DNA of 8,535 bases, from NCBI GenBank assembly GCA_025927935.1, contig JAICKM010000273.1, positions 1 to 8,535 of the forward strand, written 5' to 3'. Numbering within the stretch: position 1 is the first letter of the stretch; each line of letters starts with the position of its first letter. The DNA is from Chloroflexia bacterium. Its GTDB lineage: Bacteria; Chloroflexota; Chloroflexia; QHBQ01; JADMIH01. The notes beneath the pieces are model-generated. The model made no database searches, was not told the origin of the DNA, and was given only the letters and a program-made list of their open reading frames with translations. A program made the position numbers and the translations under genes. Below are positions 1 through 5,912 of this stretch, in pieces.

Positions 1-2016
1 CCCGACAATATTTCCGCCTTCGTCAACGGCCTGGTGGCCCACCCGCTGATCCAGGTCATGGCCGGGGTCACGGTGCTCTGGCTGGCGGTCTGGGGCTATC
101 TGCTCTGGGACCAGAGCAATCGCATCCGCAAGGCCGCCTACGACGAGATGCCCGTGCCCGCTGAGGACGAATTGGAAATCGTGGAGACGAACGGCCACCT
201 GGAACCGGGCAGTGACGGCGCCGACACGGTCGTCCTCGACAGCCTGGAACCGGCGGACGGCACGACGAGCGAGATCGAGGGTGAGGAGACCTTTGACGAA
301 GGCGAGCCGGCCCTCGTGGACGAACCGCGGCGGCTGAAGCCCCGCCCCGCCCCGGTCATGCGACCCGCGGTGCCCGGCCTGCTGGAGCGCTACCAACCCG
401 GCTCCCTGCCATCCGTCGTCGGCTACCTGTTGCGCAACCCGATTGTGCTGGGCACCGGCGCCGCCCTGGCCGCGTTGATTTATGTGGCGCTCTACACAAG
501 CATGTTCACCAACATCAACGGCATCGGCACCGGCCTGTTCGGCTCCATCGGCTACTGGCTGGCCCAGCAAGATGTGCGGCGCGGCGATCAGCCCTGGTTC
601 TACTACTTCCTGCTGATCCCGGTCTACGAGCCGCTGATTATCTTCTTCACCTTCACCGGCCTCGTGTACTTCGCCGGCAAGGGCGTTGGTGCCTTGCGCG
701 CCCGGCGCTACCAACCGCGTGAGCGCGGGCCGGTGGTGGACGGGGCGACGAGCGGCTGGAACGTCGGCAAGCCGGTGGATTTCGCCGAGTTCCGCCCCTT
801 CCTGGTGCTCTTCCTCGCGGCGTGGTTCCTCGGCACCATCGGCCTGTATAGCTGGGCCGGCGAGAAGATGCCCTGGCTACAGATCCACATCGTGCAGCCC
901 ATGGCCTTCCTGGCCGCGCTGGGCCTCGGACAGCTAATCAAGAGCATGATCCGCAATCGCCGCTACCGCGCCGACATGTATGTCGAGCCGATGGACGAGG
1001 TGGCTCCCGGCAACGGGGCGCGCCGCGGCCTCGATGCGCCGATCCCGGCAGCCTCGCCCTGGGGTGTGCTCAGCAAACCCACGTCCTGGGTGCCGTTCTT
1101 TAGCTTCGTCATTCTGTTCCTGGTAATCAGCACCTTCTGGGCAATGAGCATCACTCACCGCGTGGTCAACAACGACTACGACAACTGGTGGCAGTTGCTC
1201 ATTTGGCCGGCCCTGTTGCTCTTGCTCAGCGCGGCCTATTGGAGCCTGGTCGGCGGTGGGCGTGTGCTGCGTTATGTCCTCGTCGCGGTGCTGTGCATTC
1301 TCTCGATTTACGGCATTCGCTCGGCCATCCAGTTGTCGTTCTACAACGCCATGGACGCCCGTGAGATGGCGGTCTACGTGCAAACCTCGCCCGACGTGAC
1401 CCGCGCCGCCGACACGATTGACCGGCTCTCGGTGGATCAAACCGGCACCCGCGACCTCAAGGTCATGTATGACAGCCAGACCTCCTGGCCGTGGGAGTGG
1501 TACCTGCGCGACTATAAGAACAAGCAATTCAACCCCGGCGGCCCGACGACGGCGCCCGCGCCCGATGTGGCCGTGCTGGTCGTCGACTCGGCATGGTATG
1601 ATAAGGCGCAGGCGGGCCAGGCGCCCCAGCTAGCGGATTATGTGGGCACCAAGTACGCCATGCGCTGGTGGTTCCCCGAAGACACCTACCGCAACTTTGT
1701 CCCCGATACGTGGGACGAGATCGATCCGGCCAAGCCGGTGAAGGACGACGGCTCGCCCAACTACAAGCTAGACGCCGCGGGCAAACAGATCAAGGCGCCT
1801 GTCCGGCAGATCCAGGGTGCGCTCGACACGATCCTGTACACCCTGCGCACCCCGCAGGAGCAGGGCAAACTCTGGAAATATCTGATCTATCGCCAGCCCT
1901 ACGCGGCCCTCGGCTCCACCGACATGGCGGTCTTTGTGCGCAAAGACCTGGTCGCGCGCTACAATTACCTGGCCGGCATGGACCTGCCGAACTACGACAG
2001 CTTGCTCTCGCATTAA
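1..2016 (+). CDS. TIGR03663 / Agl23-like multi-pass membrane protein, 5' end cut by window edge
   Basis: The frame is open from base 1 to TAA at 2014-2016, so the true start lies upstream; the GTG at 34 is just the first start-like codon. The visible 671 codons align by eye to the central and C-terminal parts of the next gene. Shared blocks are RGDQPW/L-YYY-PVYEPL (around codon 193), AGEKMPW (around 287), a WPWEWY/WPWDWY block (around 496) and RWWFPEDTY (around 555). About 190 N-terminal residues are therefore missing, including the region with the family's DE and HGP motifs. About eight membrane segments are visible (codons ~15-36, 148-170, 201-226, 264-287, 295-313, 363-384, 397-417, 423-439), followed by a ~230-residue soluble C-terminal domain. 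A strongly acidic stretch (codons ~55-107) and a basic, Pro-rich patch (109-122) form an insertion that the paralogue lacks. There is no NHL propeller. The next gene starts 34 bp downstream, so co-transcription is likely. The role is inferred from family: GT-C-type glycan-lipid transfer or flippase-associated protein. Confidence 0.85.
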   Translation, partial: PDNISAFVNGLVAHPLIQVMAGVTVLWLAVWGYLLWDQSNRIRKAAYDEMPVPAEDELEIVETNGHLEPGSDGADTVVLDSLEPADGTTSEIEGEETFDEGEPALVDEPRRLKPRPAPVMRPAVPGLLERYQPGSLPSVVGYLLRNPIVLGTGAALAALIYVALYTSMFTNINGIGTGLFGSIGYWLAQQDVRRGDQPWFYYFLLIPVYEPLIIFFTFTGLVYFAGKGVGALRARRYQPRERGPVVDGATSGWNVGKPVDFAEFRPFLVLFLAAWFLGTIGLYSWAGEKMPWLQIHIVQPMAFLAALGLGQLIKSMIRNRRYRADMYVEPMDEVAPGNGARRGLDAPIPAASPWGVLSKPTSWVPFFSFVILFLVISTFWAMSITHRVVNNDYDNWWQLLIWPALLLLLSAAYWSLVGGGRVLRYVLVAVLCILSIYGIRSAIQLSFYNAMDAREMAVYVQTSPDVTRAADTIDRLSVDQTGTRDLKVMYDSQTSWPWEWYLRDYKNKQFNPGGPTTAPAPDVAVLVVDSAWYDKAQAGQAPQLADYVGTKYAMRWWFPEDTYRNFVPDTWDEIDPAKPVKDDGSPNYKLDAAGKQIKAPVRQIQGALDTILYTLRTPQEQGKLWKYLIYRQPYAALGSTDMAVFVRKDLVARYNYLAGMDLPNYDSLLSH

Positions 2017-2035
2017 GCCGTATCAGCCGTATCAT

Positions 2036-2041
2036 AAGGAG
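2036..2041 (+). promoter_or_regulatory. Ribosome binding site fixing a TTG start
   Basis: AAGGAG lies 9 nt before the TTG at 2051, which is close to ideal spacing. The first in-frame ATG (2087) has no Shine-Dalgarno-like sequence in front of it. This is why TTG 2051 is preferred as the start of the second TIGR03663 gene. Confidence 0.75.
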
Positions 2042-2050
2042 ACGTTTCTG

Positions 2051-5000
2051 TTGGAAACCACGATCACCCGCCGCACCACGACCCGCATGTCGGTCCTCGA
2101 CCAGGCGTTCGACCTCTCGCGGGTTAACTGGGAGGCTGTCTATTTCGGGGTGCTGATGCTGGCCGTCATCGGCACGCGCTTCTGGGATCTGGGCAGCCGC
2201 GCGATGCACCATGACGAGTCGATCCACGCCTACTATTCCTACCAATTCTTGCAGGGCAACCCCTGGCAGTACAACCCGGCCTATCACGGACCGTTCCTGT
2301 ACAACATCGTGGCCCTGGGCTTCTTCCTGTTCGGCGCGACCGACGCCACCACGCGCATCATGCCGGCGCTTTTCGGGACGATCCTGATCGGCATGTGCTG
2401 GTTCATGCGGCCCTATATCGGGCGCATGGGCGCGCTGGCCGCCGCCACCATCGTCACCTTCTCGCCCAGCATTATGTACTACTCGCGCGCGCTGCGGCAT
2501 GATATGTTCGCGCTGGTCGGCACCTTCATGCTCTTCCTGGCGATCCTCGGTTTTATCCGCACCCATGAGGGCAAGTTCCTCTACCTGGGTGCGGTGGGGT
2601 TGGGCATCGCCGTTTGCAGCCACGAGTTGATCTACATTAACGTGGGTATCTTCGCGCTCTTTGTGCTCGGTTCCGCCGTCTGGTTGAGCTACCTGGGCGC
2701 CCCCGGCGACCGCGACCGGCGTATGCAAGTCGAGCCGGTCCGCATGGCCTTCACCGCCCTGCGCGAACAACGCTGGGCCGCGCTTGGCGCGTTCGGCGTG
2801 TTCCTCGCCATCTACGTTGTCTTTTACACGAACCTGATGACCGACCCGCGCGGGCTGGGCGGCATCATCCAGGGCTTCGAGTACTGGCTCGGCCAGCACG
2901 GCGAGGCCCGCGGCGACCAGCCGCTCTACTACTACGCGCTGCTACTCGGCCCAGTCTACGAACCGCTGGCGATCTTCGGCAGCATCGCCTTCCTGATCGC
3001 CATGATCGTCAAGACGGTGCGCGGCAACGCCGGCCTGCCGTCCGACATCCCGCTGGACGCCTACGCCGCCACGCGCGAAGAGGACCGCCGCCCGATGGGC
3101 CGCGGGCGCAATCTGCGCACCGGCGCCGCCCTGGCCGATGGGGTCGACGCCTTCGGCCTGCCCCTGCCGTCCGCGGCGGTTATGGCCGGCTATACCCTGG
3201 CCTTCCTGGCCTTCTGGGGCTTCGGCGCCCTGGTGGCCTATTCCATCGCCGGCGAAAAGATGCCCTGGCTGCTGATGCAGATCGCCTTCCCCTTCGCGCT
3301 GCTGGCCGGCGCGGGAGTGGGGCGTCTGCTGGGCCGCACCGACTGGGGCGCCACCTTCCGCGAGGGCGGGCTGTTCCTCGGCCTGCTGATCATTCTCTTG
3401 CTGCCGTTGCTGCAAGCCTTCTTCACCACGCTGGGTGGCGCCGGGGCTGCGGGCGTCGAGGGCCAGCAGGCATTGCTCAAAGCCATTATCCTGGCCGCGT
3501 TCGGCGTGCTGATGATCGGCGCGGCCTTCTGGCAGGCCAATCGCATGGGGGCCGCCGTAGCCTGGCGCGTGGTCGTAGTGGCCCTGCTGGTCATCGCCAT
3601 GGCCTATGAGGTCCGCAGCTCGATTGTCGCCTCGTTCCGCAACGGGGCCACGCCCGTCGAGATGCTGGTTTACACCCAGACCGCGCCCGACGTGCCCGAA
3701 GTGGCGCAGCGCATCAACCTGCTGGGTCGCGACCTGACCGCCTTCACCAACCGCAACGCCACCGATGTGACCGGTGGACACGGCATGGATATCGCCCTCG
3801 ATACCGGCATCGAGTGGCCCTGGGACTGGTACTTCCGCGACCAGCAAAAGATCTCGCGCTTCAGCCAGAGCGCCCTGAACTTCACGCCCAACGCGCCGAT
3901 CATCATCGCCAGCGCCGAGACCCAGGCCACGGCGGGCTTCCAGCAGCTGGTGCAGGGCAAGTACCGCGAGGAGCACTACAAACTGCGCTGGTGGTTCCCG
4001 GAGGACACCTATAAAGTGTCCGGTTTCGTCGGCACCTATTTCGCCAACCTGATCAATCCGGCCAACTGGAGCGTCAACAGCGTACCGGGCAAGTACATGC
4101 TCTACCGCGAACCCGCCGCGCCGCTGGGCTCGACGGACTTCTATCTCTACACGCGCAATGACCTGGTCGCCCAGGTAGGCAACCCCGTCGGCAGCGCGAC
4201 GACCCCGGCCACGAACCCGACGGATACGACCGGCGGCAGCACGGACAACGGGCAGACGTATGGCCTGTTTGACCTGGCGCCGCAGGGCGCCGCCAAGGGC
4301 CAGTTTAACCAGCCGCGCGGCATCGCCATCGCGCCCGACGGCAGCTTCTACGTGGTCGATACGACTAACATGCGCATCGAGAAGTTCGACAAGGACGGCA
4401 AGTTCGTCACCTTCTTCGGCAACGAGGGCAGCGGCAACGGCCAGTTCATCGGGCTGAACATCAACGGCAGCCGCATCCCCGGCACCGGCCCCGGCGGCAT
4501 CGCCGTGGACGCCCAAGGCAACGTCTACGTCGCCGATACCTGGAACCACCGCGTCGAGAAGTTCGATCCCACCGGCAAGTTCCTGCTGTCCTGGGGCAAG
4601 TTCCTGGATCTGAACCCGCCGCCCGCGGGCACGCCGTATCCCGCCGTTCCGGGAGATGCCAATGTCAGCTTCTACGGCCCACGGGATGTCGCCATCGGCA
4701 GCACCGGCGAGGTCTATGTCACCGATACCGGCAACAAGCGCGTACTTGTCTTCGATGCCAACGGCCAGCCGTTGCGCCAGATCGGGGAAGGCGCCAACCC
4801 GAACATGGGCACCTCGAACGGCACGAGCCAGCTTAACGAGCCGATGGGCCTGGCCCTCGACAGCCAGGATAATGTCTACGTGGCCGACACGTTCAACGCC
4901 CGCATCCAGGTCTTCGACAAGATCGGGAAGCCGCTACGCCGCTGGGCCATCCCCGACGGCGGGTGGAGCCGCGACGCCGCCTTCCTGGAACCGCACGTCG

Positions 5001-5212
5001 CAGTAGACGGCGCAGGCAACGTCTACGTCACCGACCCGGCCAAGCAGACGGTCTACAAGTTCGATACGAACGGCAAGCTGCTGGGCAGCAAGAATACCGC
5101 CGGCTCCACGACGCTGGTCCGCCCCACGGGCCTGGCCGTGACCAAGACCGGCGACGTGTACGTGGTCGATACCGACAAGAACGCCGCGCTCAAGCTCGGC
5201 CAGATCCCGTAA
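2051..5212 (+). CDS. TIGR03663 / Agl23-like membrane glycosyltransferase-type protein fused to a C-terminal NHL beta-propeller
   Basis: Encodes 1053 aa from TTG 2051 (1041 aa if ATG 2087 is used). The N-terminal region resembles the GT-C / PMT_2 fold. It carries the invariants known for TIGR03663: a DE pair (D55-E56 in HHDESIHAYY), HGP (79-81) and two arginines (candidates R102 and R146/R149). Some 13 membrane segments extend to about residue 517. A soluble domain follows (~520-705) with WPWDWY and RWWFPEDTY, then a Ser/Thr/Gly/Pro-rich linker (~708-735). Last come six NHL-type repeats (~748-1053), each with a P-x-G/D-[IVL]-A-[IVL] strand, a [NS]-[VF]-Y-V-[VAT]-D turn and a K/VFD strand: a complete six-bladed propeller. 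GT-C topology usually puts the large C-terminal domain outside the cell, so the propeller is probably extracytoplasmic. The gene lies 34 bp after its paralogue and ends 12 bp before a strong terminator. The substrate cannot be read from sequence; NHL domains generally bind proteins, glycans or RNA. Confidence 0.9.
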   Translation: METTITRRTTTRMSVLDQAFDLSRVNWEAVYFGVLMLAVIGTRFWDLGSRAMHHDESIHAYYSYQFLQGNPWQYNPAYHGPFLYNIVALGFFLFGATDATTRIMPALFGTILIGMCWFMRPYIGRMGALAAATIVTFSPSIMYYSRALRHDMFALVGTFMLFLAILGFIRTHEGKFLYLGAVGLGIAVCSHELIYINVGIFALFVLGSAVWLSYLGAPGDRDRRMQVEPVRMAFTALREQRWAALGAFGVFLAIYVVFYTNLMTDPRGLGGIIQGFEYWLGQHGEARGDQPLYYYALLLGPVYEPLAIFGSIAFLIAMIVKTVRGNAGLPSDIPLDAYAATREEDRRPMGRGRNLRTGAALADGVDAFGLPLPSAAVMAGYTLAFLAFWGFGALVAYSIAGEKMPWLLMQIAFPFALLAGAGVGRLLGRTDWGATFREGGLFLGLLIILLLPLLQAFFTTLGGAGAAGVEGQQALLKAIILAAFGVLMIGAAFWQANRMGAAVAWRVVVVALLVIAMAYEVRSSIVASFRNGATPVEMLVYTQTAPDVPEVAQRINLLGRDLTAFTNRNATDVTGGHGMDIALDTGIEWPWDWYFRDQQKISRFSQSALNFTPNAPIIIASAETQATAGFQQLVQGKYREEHYKLRWWFPEDTYKVSGFVGTYFANLINPANWSVNSVPGKYMLYREPAAPLGSTDFYLYTRNDLVAQVGNPVGSATTPATNPTDTTGGSTDNGQTYGLFDLAPQGAAKGQFNQPRGIAIAPDGSFYVVDTTNMRIEKFDKDGKFVTFFGNEGSGNGQFIGLNINGSRIPGTGPGGIAVDAQGNVYVADTWNHRVEKFDPTGKFLLSWGKFLDLNPPPAGTPYPAVPGDANVSFYGPRDVAIGSTGEVYVTDTGNKRVLVFDANGQPLRQIGEGANPNMGTSNGTSQLNEPMGLALDSQDNVYVADTFNARIQVFDKIGKPLRRWAIPDGGWSRDAAFLEPHVAVDGAGNVYVTDPAKQTVYKFDTNGKLLGSKNTAGSTTLVRPTGLAVTKTGDVYVVDTDKNAALKLGQIP

Positions 5213-5223
5213 CGATCCACCGG

Positions 5224-5271
5224 CAAACAAAAGCGCCCGGCCTCCGCAAGGAAGCCGGGCGCTTTTGTTTG
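5224..5271 (+). terminator. Rho-independent terminator, probably bidirectional
   Basis: CAAACAAAAGCGCCCGGC (5224-5241) is perfectly complementary to 5254-5271, giving an 18-bp stem. One C/A mismatch follows, then three more pairs (5243-5245 with 5250-5252) and a GCAA (GNRA) tetraloop at 5246-5249. The stem flanks are A-rich on the left and T-rich on the right (GCTTTTGTTTG), so both strands present a GC hairpin followed by U-rich RNA. It ends the TIGR03663 operon on the + strand and could stop any - strand transcript from the repeat region. Confidence 0.92.
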
Positions 5272-5293
5272 CGCGACGGCCAGACGGTACAAT
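5265..5293 (+). promoter_or_regulatory. Candidate sigma-70-type promoter upstream of repeat copy 1
   Basis: TTGTTT (5265-5270, matching the TTG of TTGACA) is separated by 17 bp from TACAAT (5288-5293, 5/6 match to TATAAT). The -35 overlaps the terminator stem. Transcription would start near 5300 and run through the palindromes into repeat copy 1. There is no protein gene directly downstream on the + strand, so the product would be an RNA. The -35 is weak. Confidence 0.4.
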
Positions 5294-5307
5294 CCTTACC
5301 GGGTGCG

Positions 5308-5436
5308 TTACACGTGATGCAGATTTATAAATATCTGGTGGAAAATTCGATCCGAATCTGTAATCACGGCTGTAATAATCCGGGCGGCTTGCGCGTCGTA
5401 AAGGGTGAGAGCGAATAAGACGGACAAAAGCCGCAT
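5308..5436 (-). other. Possible small - strand ORF with strong SD, starting in repeat copy 1
   Basis: On the - strand, AGGAAGGAG (complement of 5442-5450) sits 5 nt before an ATG at 5436. The frame encodes 42 residues, beginning MRLLSVLFALTLYDAQAA, with a short hydrophobic N-terminus. It stops at 5308, 37 bp before the bidirectional terminator. The first 22 codons lie inside the repeat. Copy 2 has the same SD-ATG at 5700, but its frame has no stop of its own and runs on through copy 1 in the same phase (264 is a multiple of 3). Both base differences between copies change this peptide (Leu to Ser, Leu to Phe), which speaks against selection on it. No promoter was found on this strand. A real gene is unlikely but not excluded. 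Confidence 0.15.
5320..5376. other. AT-rich palindromes and short direct repeats before repeat copy 1
   Basis: This AT-rich island stands in GC-rich surroundings. It holds an imperfect palindrome with CAGAT (5320-5324) and ATCTG (5333-5337) arms around TTATAAAT. Next is ATTCG-ATC-CGAAT (5345-5357), perfect apart from its 3-nt centre. CTGTAAT then occurs twice, 12 bp apart (5358-5364 and 5370-5376), the second merging into the start of the 126-bp repeat. It could be an operator or a promoter region. No regulator gene is present in the window. Confidence 0.35.
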
Positions 5437-5496
5437 GAGAACTCCTTCCTGAAGAGCAGAAACCCCTCGCCTGGGCCGGCGGGGGGTTTCTGTTTG
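5382..5496 (+). ncRNA. Candidate small RNA, copy 1
   Basis: Hypothesis, not a recognised family. A TGTAAT hexamer (5371-5376, 5/6 match to a -10 box) would place a start near 5382-5384, exactly where the first stem begins. GCGGCTT (5384-5390) pairs with AAGCCGC (5428-5434), with an inner CGTC (5394-5397) / GACG (5419-5422) stem. Next is an apparently unpaired segment with ACTCCTTCCT (5441-5450), which resembles the 16S anti-Shine-Dalgarno sequence. A terminator hairpin closes the unit. A 5' stem-loop, a C/U-rich exposed patch and a terminal hairpin form the usual layout of a trans-acting bacterial sRNA. No clear -35 was found next to the -10; the promoter at 5265-5293 could instead give a ~197-nt transcript. 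Confidence 0.35.
5457..5496 (+). terminator. Terminator-like hairpin in repeat copy 1
   Basis: CAGAAACCCCTCGCC (5457-5471) pairs with 5478-5492 over 15 bp with one T-G wobble (5467/5482), around the loop TGGGCC. Only a short TTTG follows, but the stem itself ends in TTTCTG, so an intrinsic terminator on the + strand is plausible though not ideal. On the - strand the same hairpin would lie in the 5' leader ahead of the SD-ATG described at 5308-5436. Confidence 0.65.
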
Positions 5497-5634
5497 CCCG
5501 CGCGCCCGGCCCGGCTGTTTGACGCCGCCCCAAGCCGGCCTCATGCTCAGGAGAACCCGGCAAGCTGCACGCAAAGCGCCGCTACAGGGCAAACCCTCGC
5601 CGAAGAAATAGCAATGCCAATTTCTCAGGGCGGG
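5497..5634. other. Unique spacer between the two repeats
   Basis: This 138-bp stretch is not repeated elsewhere in the window. The left part is very GC-rich. The right part (5604-5625) is AT-richer and has AGAAAT/ATTTCT arms around a 10-nt loop. ATGCCA (5614-5619) is a weak -35-like hexamer 15 bp before the TGTAAT of copy 2. No gene is recognised in it. Confidence 0.6.
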
Positions 5635-5645
5635 TGTAATAATCC

Positions 5646-5760
5646 GGGCGGCTTGCGCGTCGTAAAAGGTGAGAGCGAATAAGACGGACGAAAGCCGCAT
5701 GAGAACTCCTTCCTGAAGAGCAGAAACCCCTCGCCTGGGCCGGCGGGGGGTTTCTGTTTG
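5646..5760 (+). ncRNA. Candidate small RNA, copy 2
   Basis: Same predicted fold as copy 1. GCGGCTT (5648-5654) pairs with AAGCCGC (5692-5698), and ACTCCTTCCT (5705-5714) is exposed between this stem and the terminal hairpin. Both substitutions relative to copy 1 fall in the interior of the 5' stem-loop, outside its paired arms, and not in the pyrimidine patch or terminator. The fold would therefore be unchanged. The -10-like TGTAAT is at 5635-5640. Expression and function are inferred only. Confidence 0.35.
5721..5760 (+). terminator. Terminator-like hairpin in repeat copy 2
   Basis: Identical stem-loop to copy 1: 5721-5735 pairs with 5742-5756, loop TGGGCC. It is followed by TTTGTTTG, a slightly better T tract than in copy 1. 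It would insulate the EF-G promoter from transcription entering from the repeat region. Confidence 0.68.
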
Positions 5761-5794
5761 TTTGCCGTGGCGCGAGCGCGCCCATTCGCGGCTT

Positions 5795-5823
5795 TTGCCA
5801 AACCAGGGGCCTTGGGGTATAAT
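5795..5823 (+). promoter_or_regulatory. Sigma-70-type promoter of the EF-G paralogue
   Basis: TTGCCA (5795-5800, 5/6 match to TTGACA) and a perfect TATAAT (5818-5823) are separated by the optimal 17 bp. Transcription should start near 5830, giving an ~80-nt leader. This is the best promoter match found in the window and implies housekeeping-sigma transcription of the EF-G gene as a separate unit. Confidence 0.85.
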
Positions 5824-5829
5824 AAGCAC

Positions 5830-5909
5830 ACAAACACCAGCCCCTCATCCTGGTCAGCGTTTCAGCCAGATGGCTAACTCTACCCCCACTTCTAGAGGAG
5901 GATGCCCTG
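5830..5909 (+). promoter_or_regulatory. 5' leader of the EF-G paralogue with ribosome binding site
   Basis: The ribosome binding site AGAGGAGG is at 5894-5901. It is 8 nt from TTG 5910 and 11 nt from ATG 5913, so either codon could initiate and the protein changes by one residue. Upstream are a weak hairpin ACCAG/CTGGT (5836-5840 / 5850-5854) with CCCCTC in its loop and a small AGCC/GGCT hairpin (5864-5875). The CCTC of the loop could pair with GAGG of the SD, but this is weak. No known riboswitch is recognised. Confidence 0.55.
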
Positions 5910-5912
5910 TTG

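Larger units (their letters stand above)
5371..5496. repeat. 126-bp direct repeat, copy 1
   Basis: Identical to 5635-5760 except G5403/A5667 and A5426/G5690 (124 of 126 bases match). Start-to-start distance is 264 bp. The ends show no inverted terminal repeats (TGTAATAATCC... left, ...TTTCTGTTTG right) and no target-site duplication was seen, so it does not look like an ordinary insertion sequence or MITE. Internal landmarks: a -10-like TGTAAT at the left edge, the GCGGCTT/AAGCCGC arms, a pyrimidine stretch ACTCCTTCCT (5441-5450), and a 15-bp hairpin at the right edge. Confidence 0.97.
5635..5760. repeat. 126-bp direct repeat, copy 2
   Basis: Second copy of 5371-5496, in the same orientation, with two substitutions (A5667, G5690). 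It ends 34 bp before the -35 of the EF-G promoter, so it lies outside the EF-G transcript and is not an attenuator for that gene. Sequence beyond each end of the repeat is unrelated between copies, so the duplicated unit is sharply bounded. Confidence 0.97.

Noticed and set aside
1934..2050. N-terminal extension of the second TIGR03663 gene to an ATG at 1934
   Set aside because: It would overlap the end of the first gene by 83 bp, has no ribosome-binding site, and encodes low-complexity Thr/Arg/Trp sequence. TTG 2051 has a proper AAGGAG 9 nt upstream.
1790..2899. Long open - strand frame (369 codons)
   Set aside because: It lies antisense to both TIGR03663 genes and spans their junction. Its composition is rich in His, Gln, Gly, Arg and Ala without any recognisable domain, as expected from the antisense of high-GC coding DNA.
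2942..4549. Long open - strand frame (535 codons)
   Set aside because: Antisense to the NHL-fusion gene, with low-complexity Gly/Ala/His/Gln/Arg composition and no domain. The + strand frame has clear family motifs throughout.
5371..5760. MITE or insertion sequence
   Set aside because: No inverted terminal repeats, no target-site duplications and no transposase fragment in the window.
5371..5760. CRISPR array
   Set aside because: Only two repeats of 126 bp with one 138-bp spacer, and no cas genes nearby; the dimensions do not fit.
5635..5760. Attenuator or riboswitch controlling the EF-G gene
   Set aside because: The EF-G promoter (5795-5823) lies downstream of the repeat, so the repeat is not part of that transcript.
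5308..5829. 173-codon - strand frame running through both repeats
   Set aside because: It crosses both terminator hairpins and the GC-rich spacer. It stays open mainly because the 264-bp repeat period is a multiple of 3, and it shows no domain. Only the short SD-ATG segment is kept as a tentative feature.
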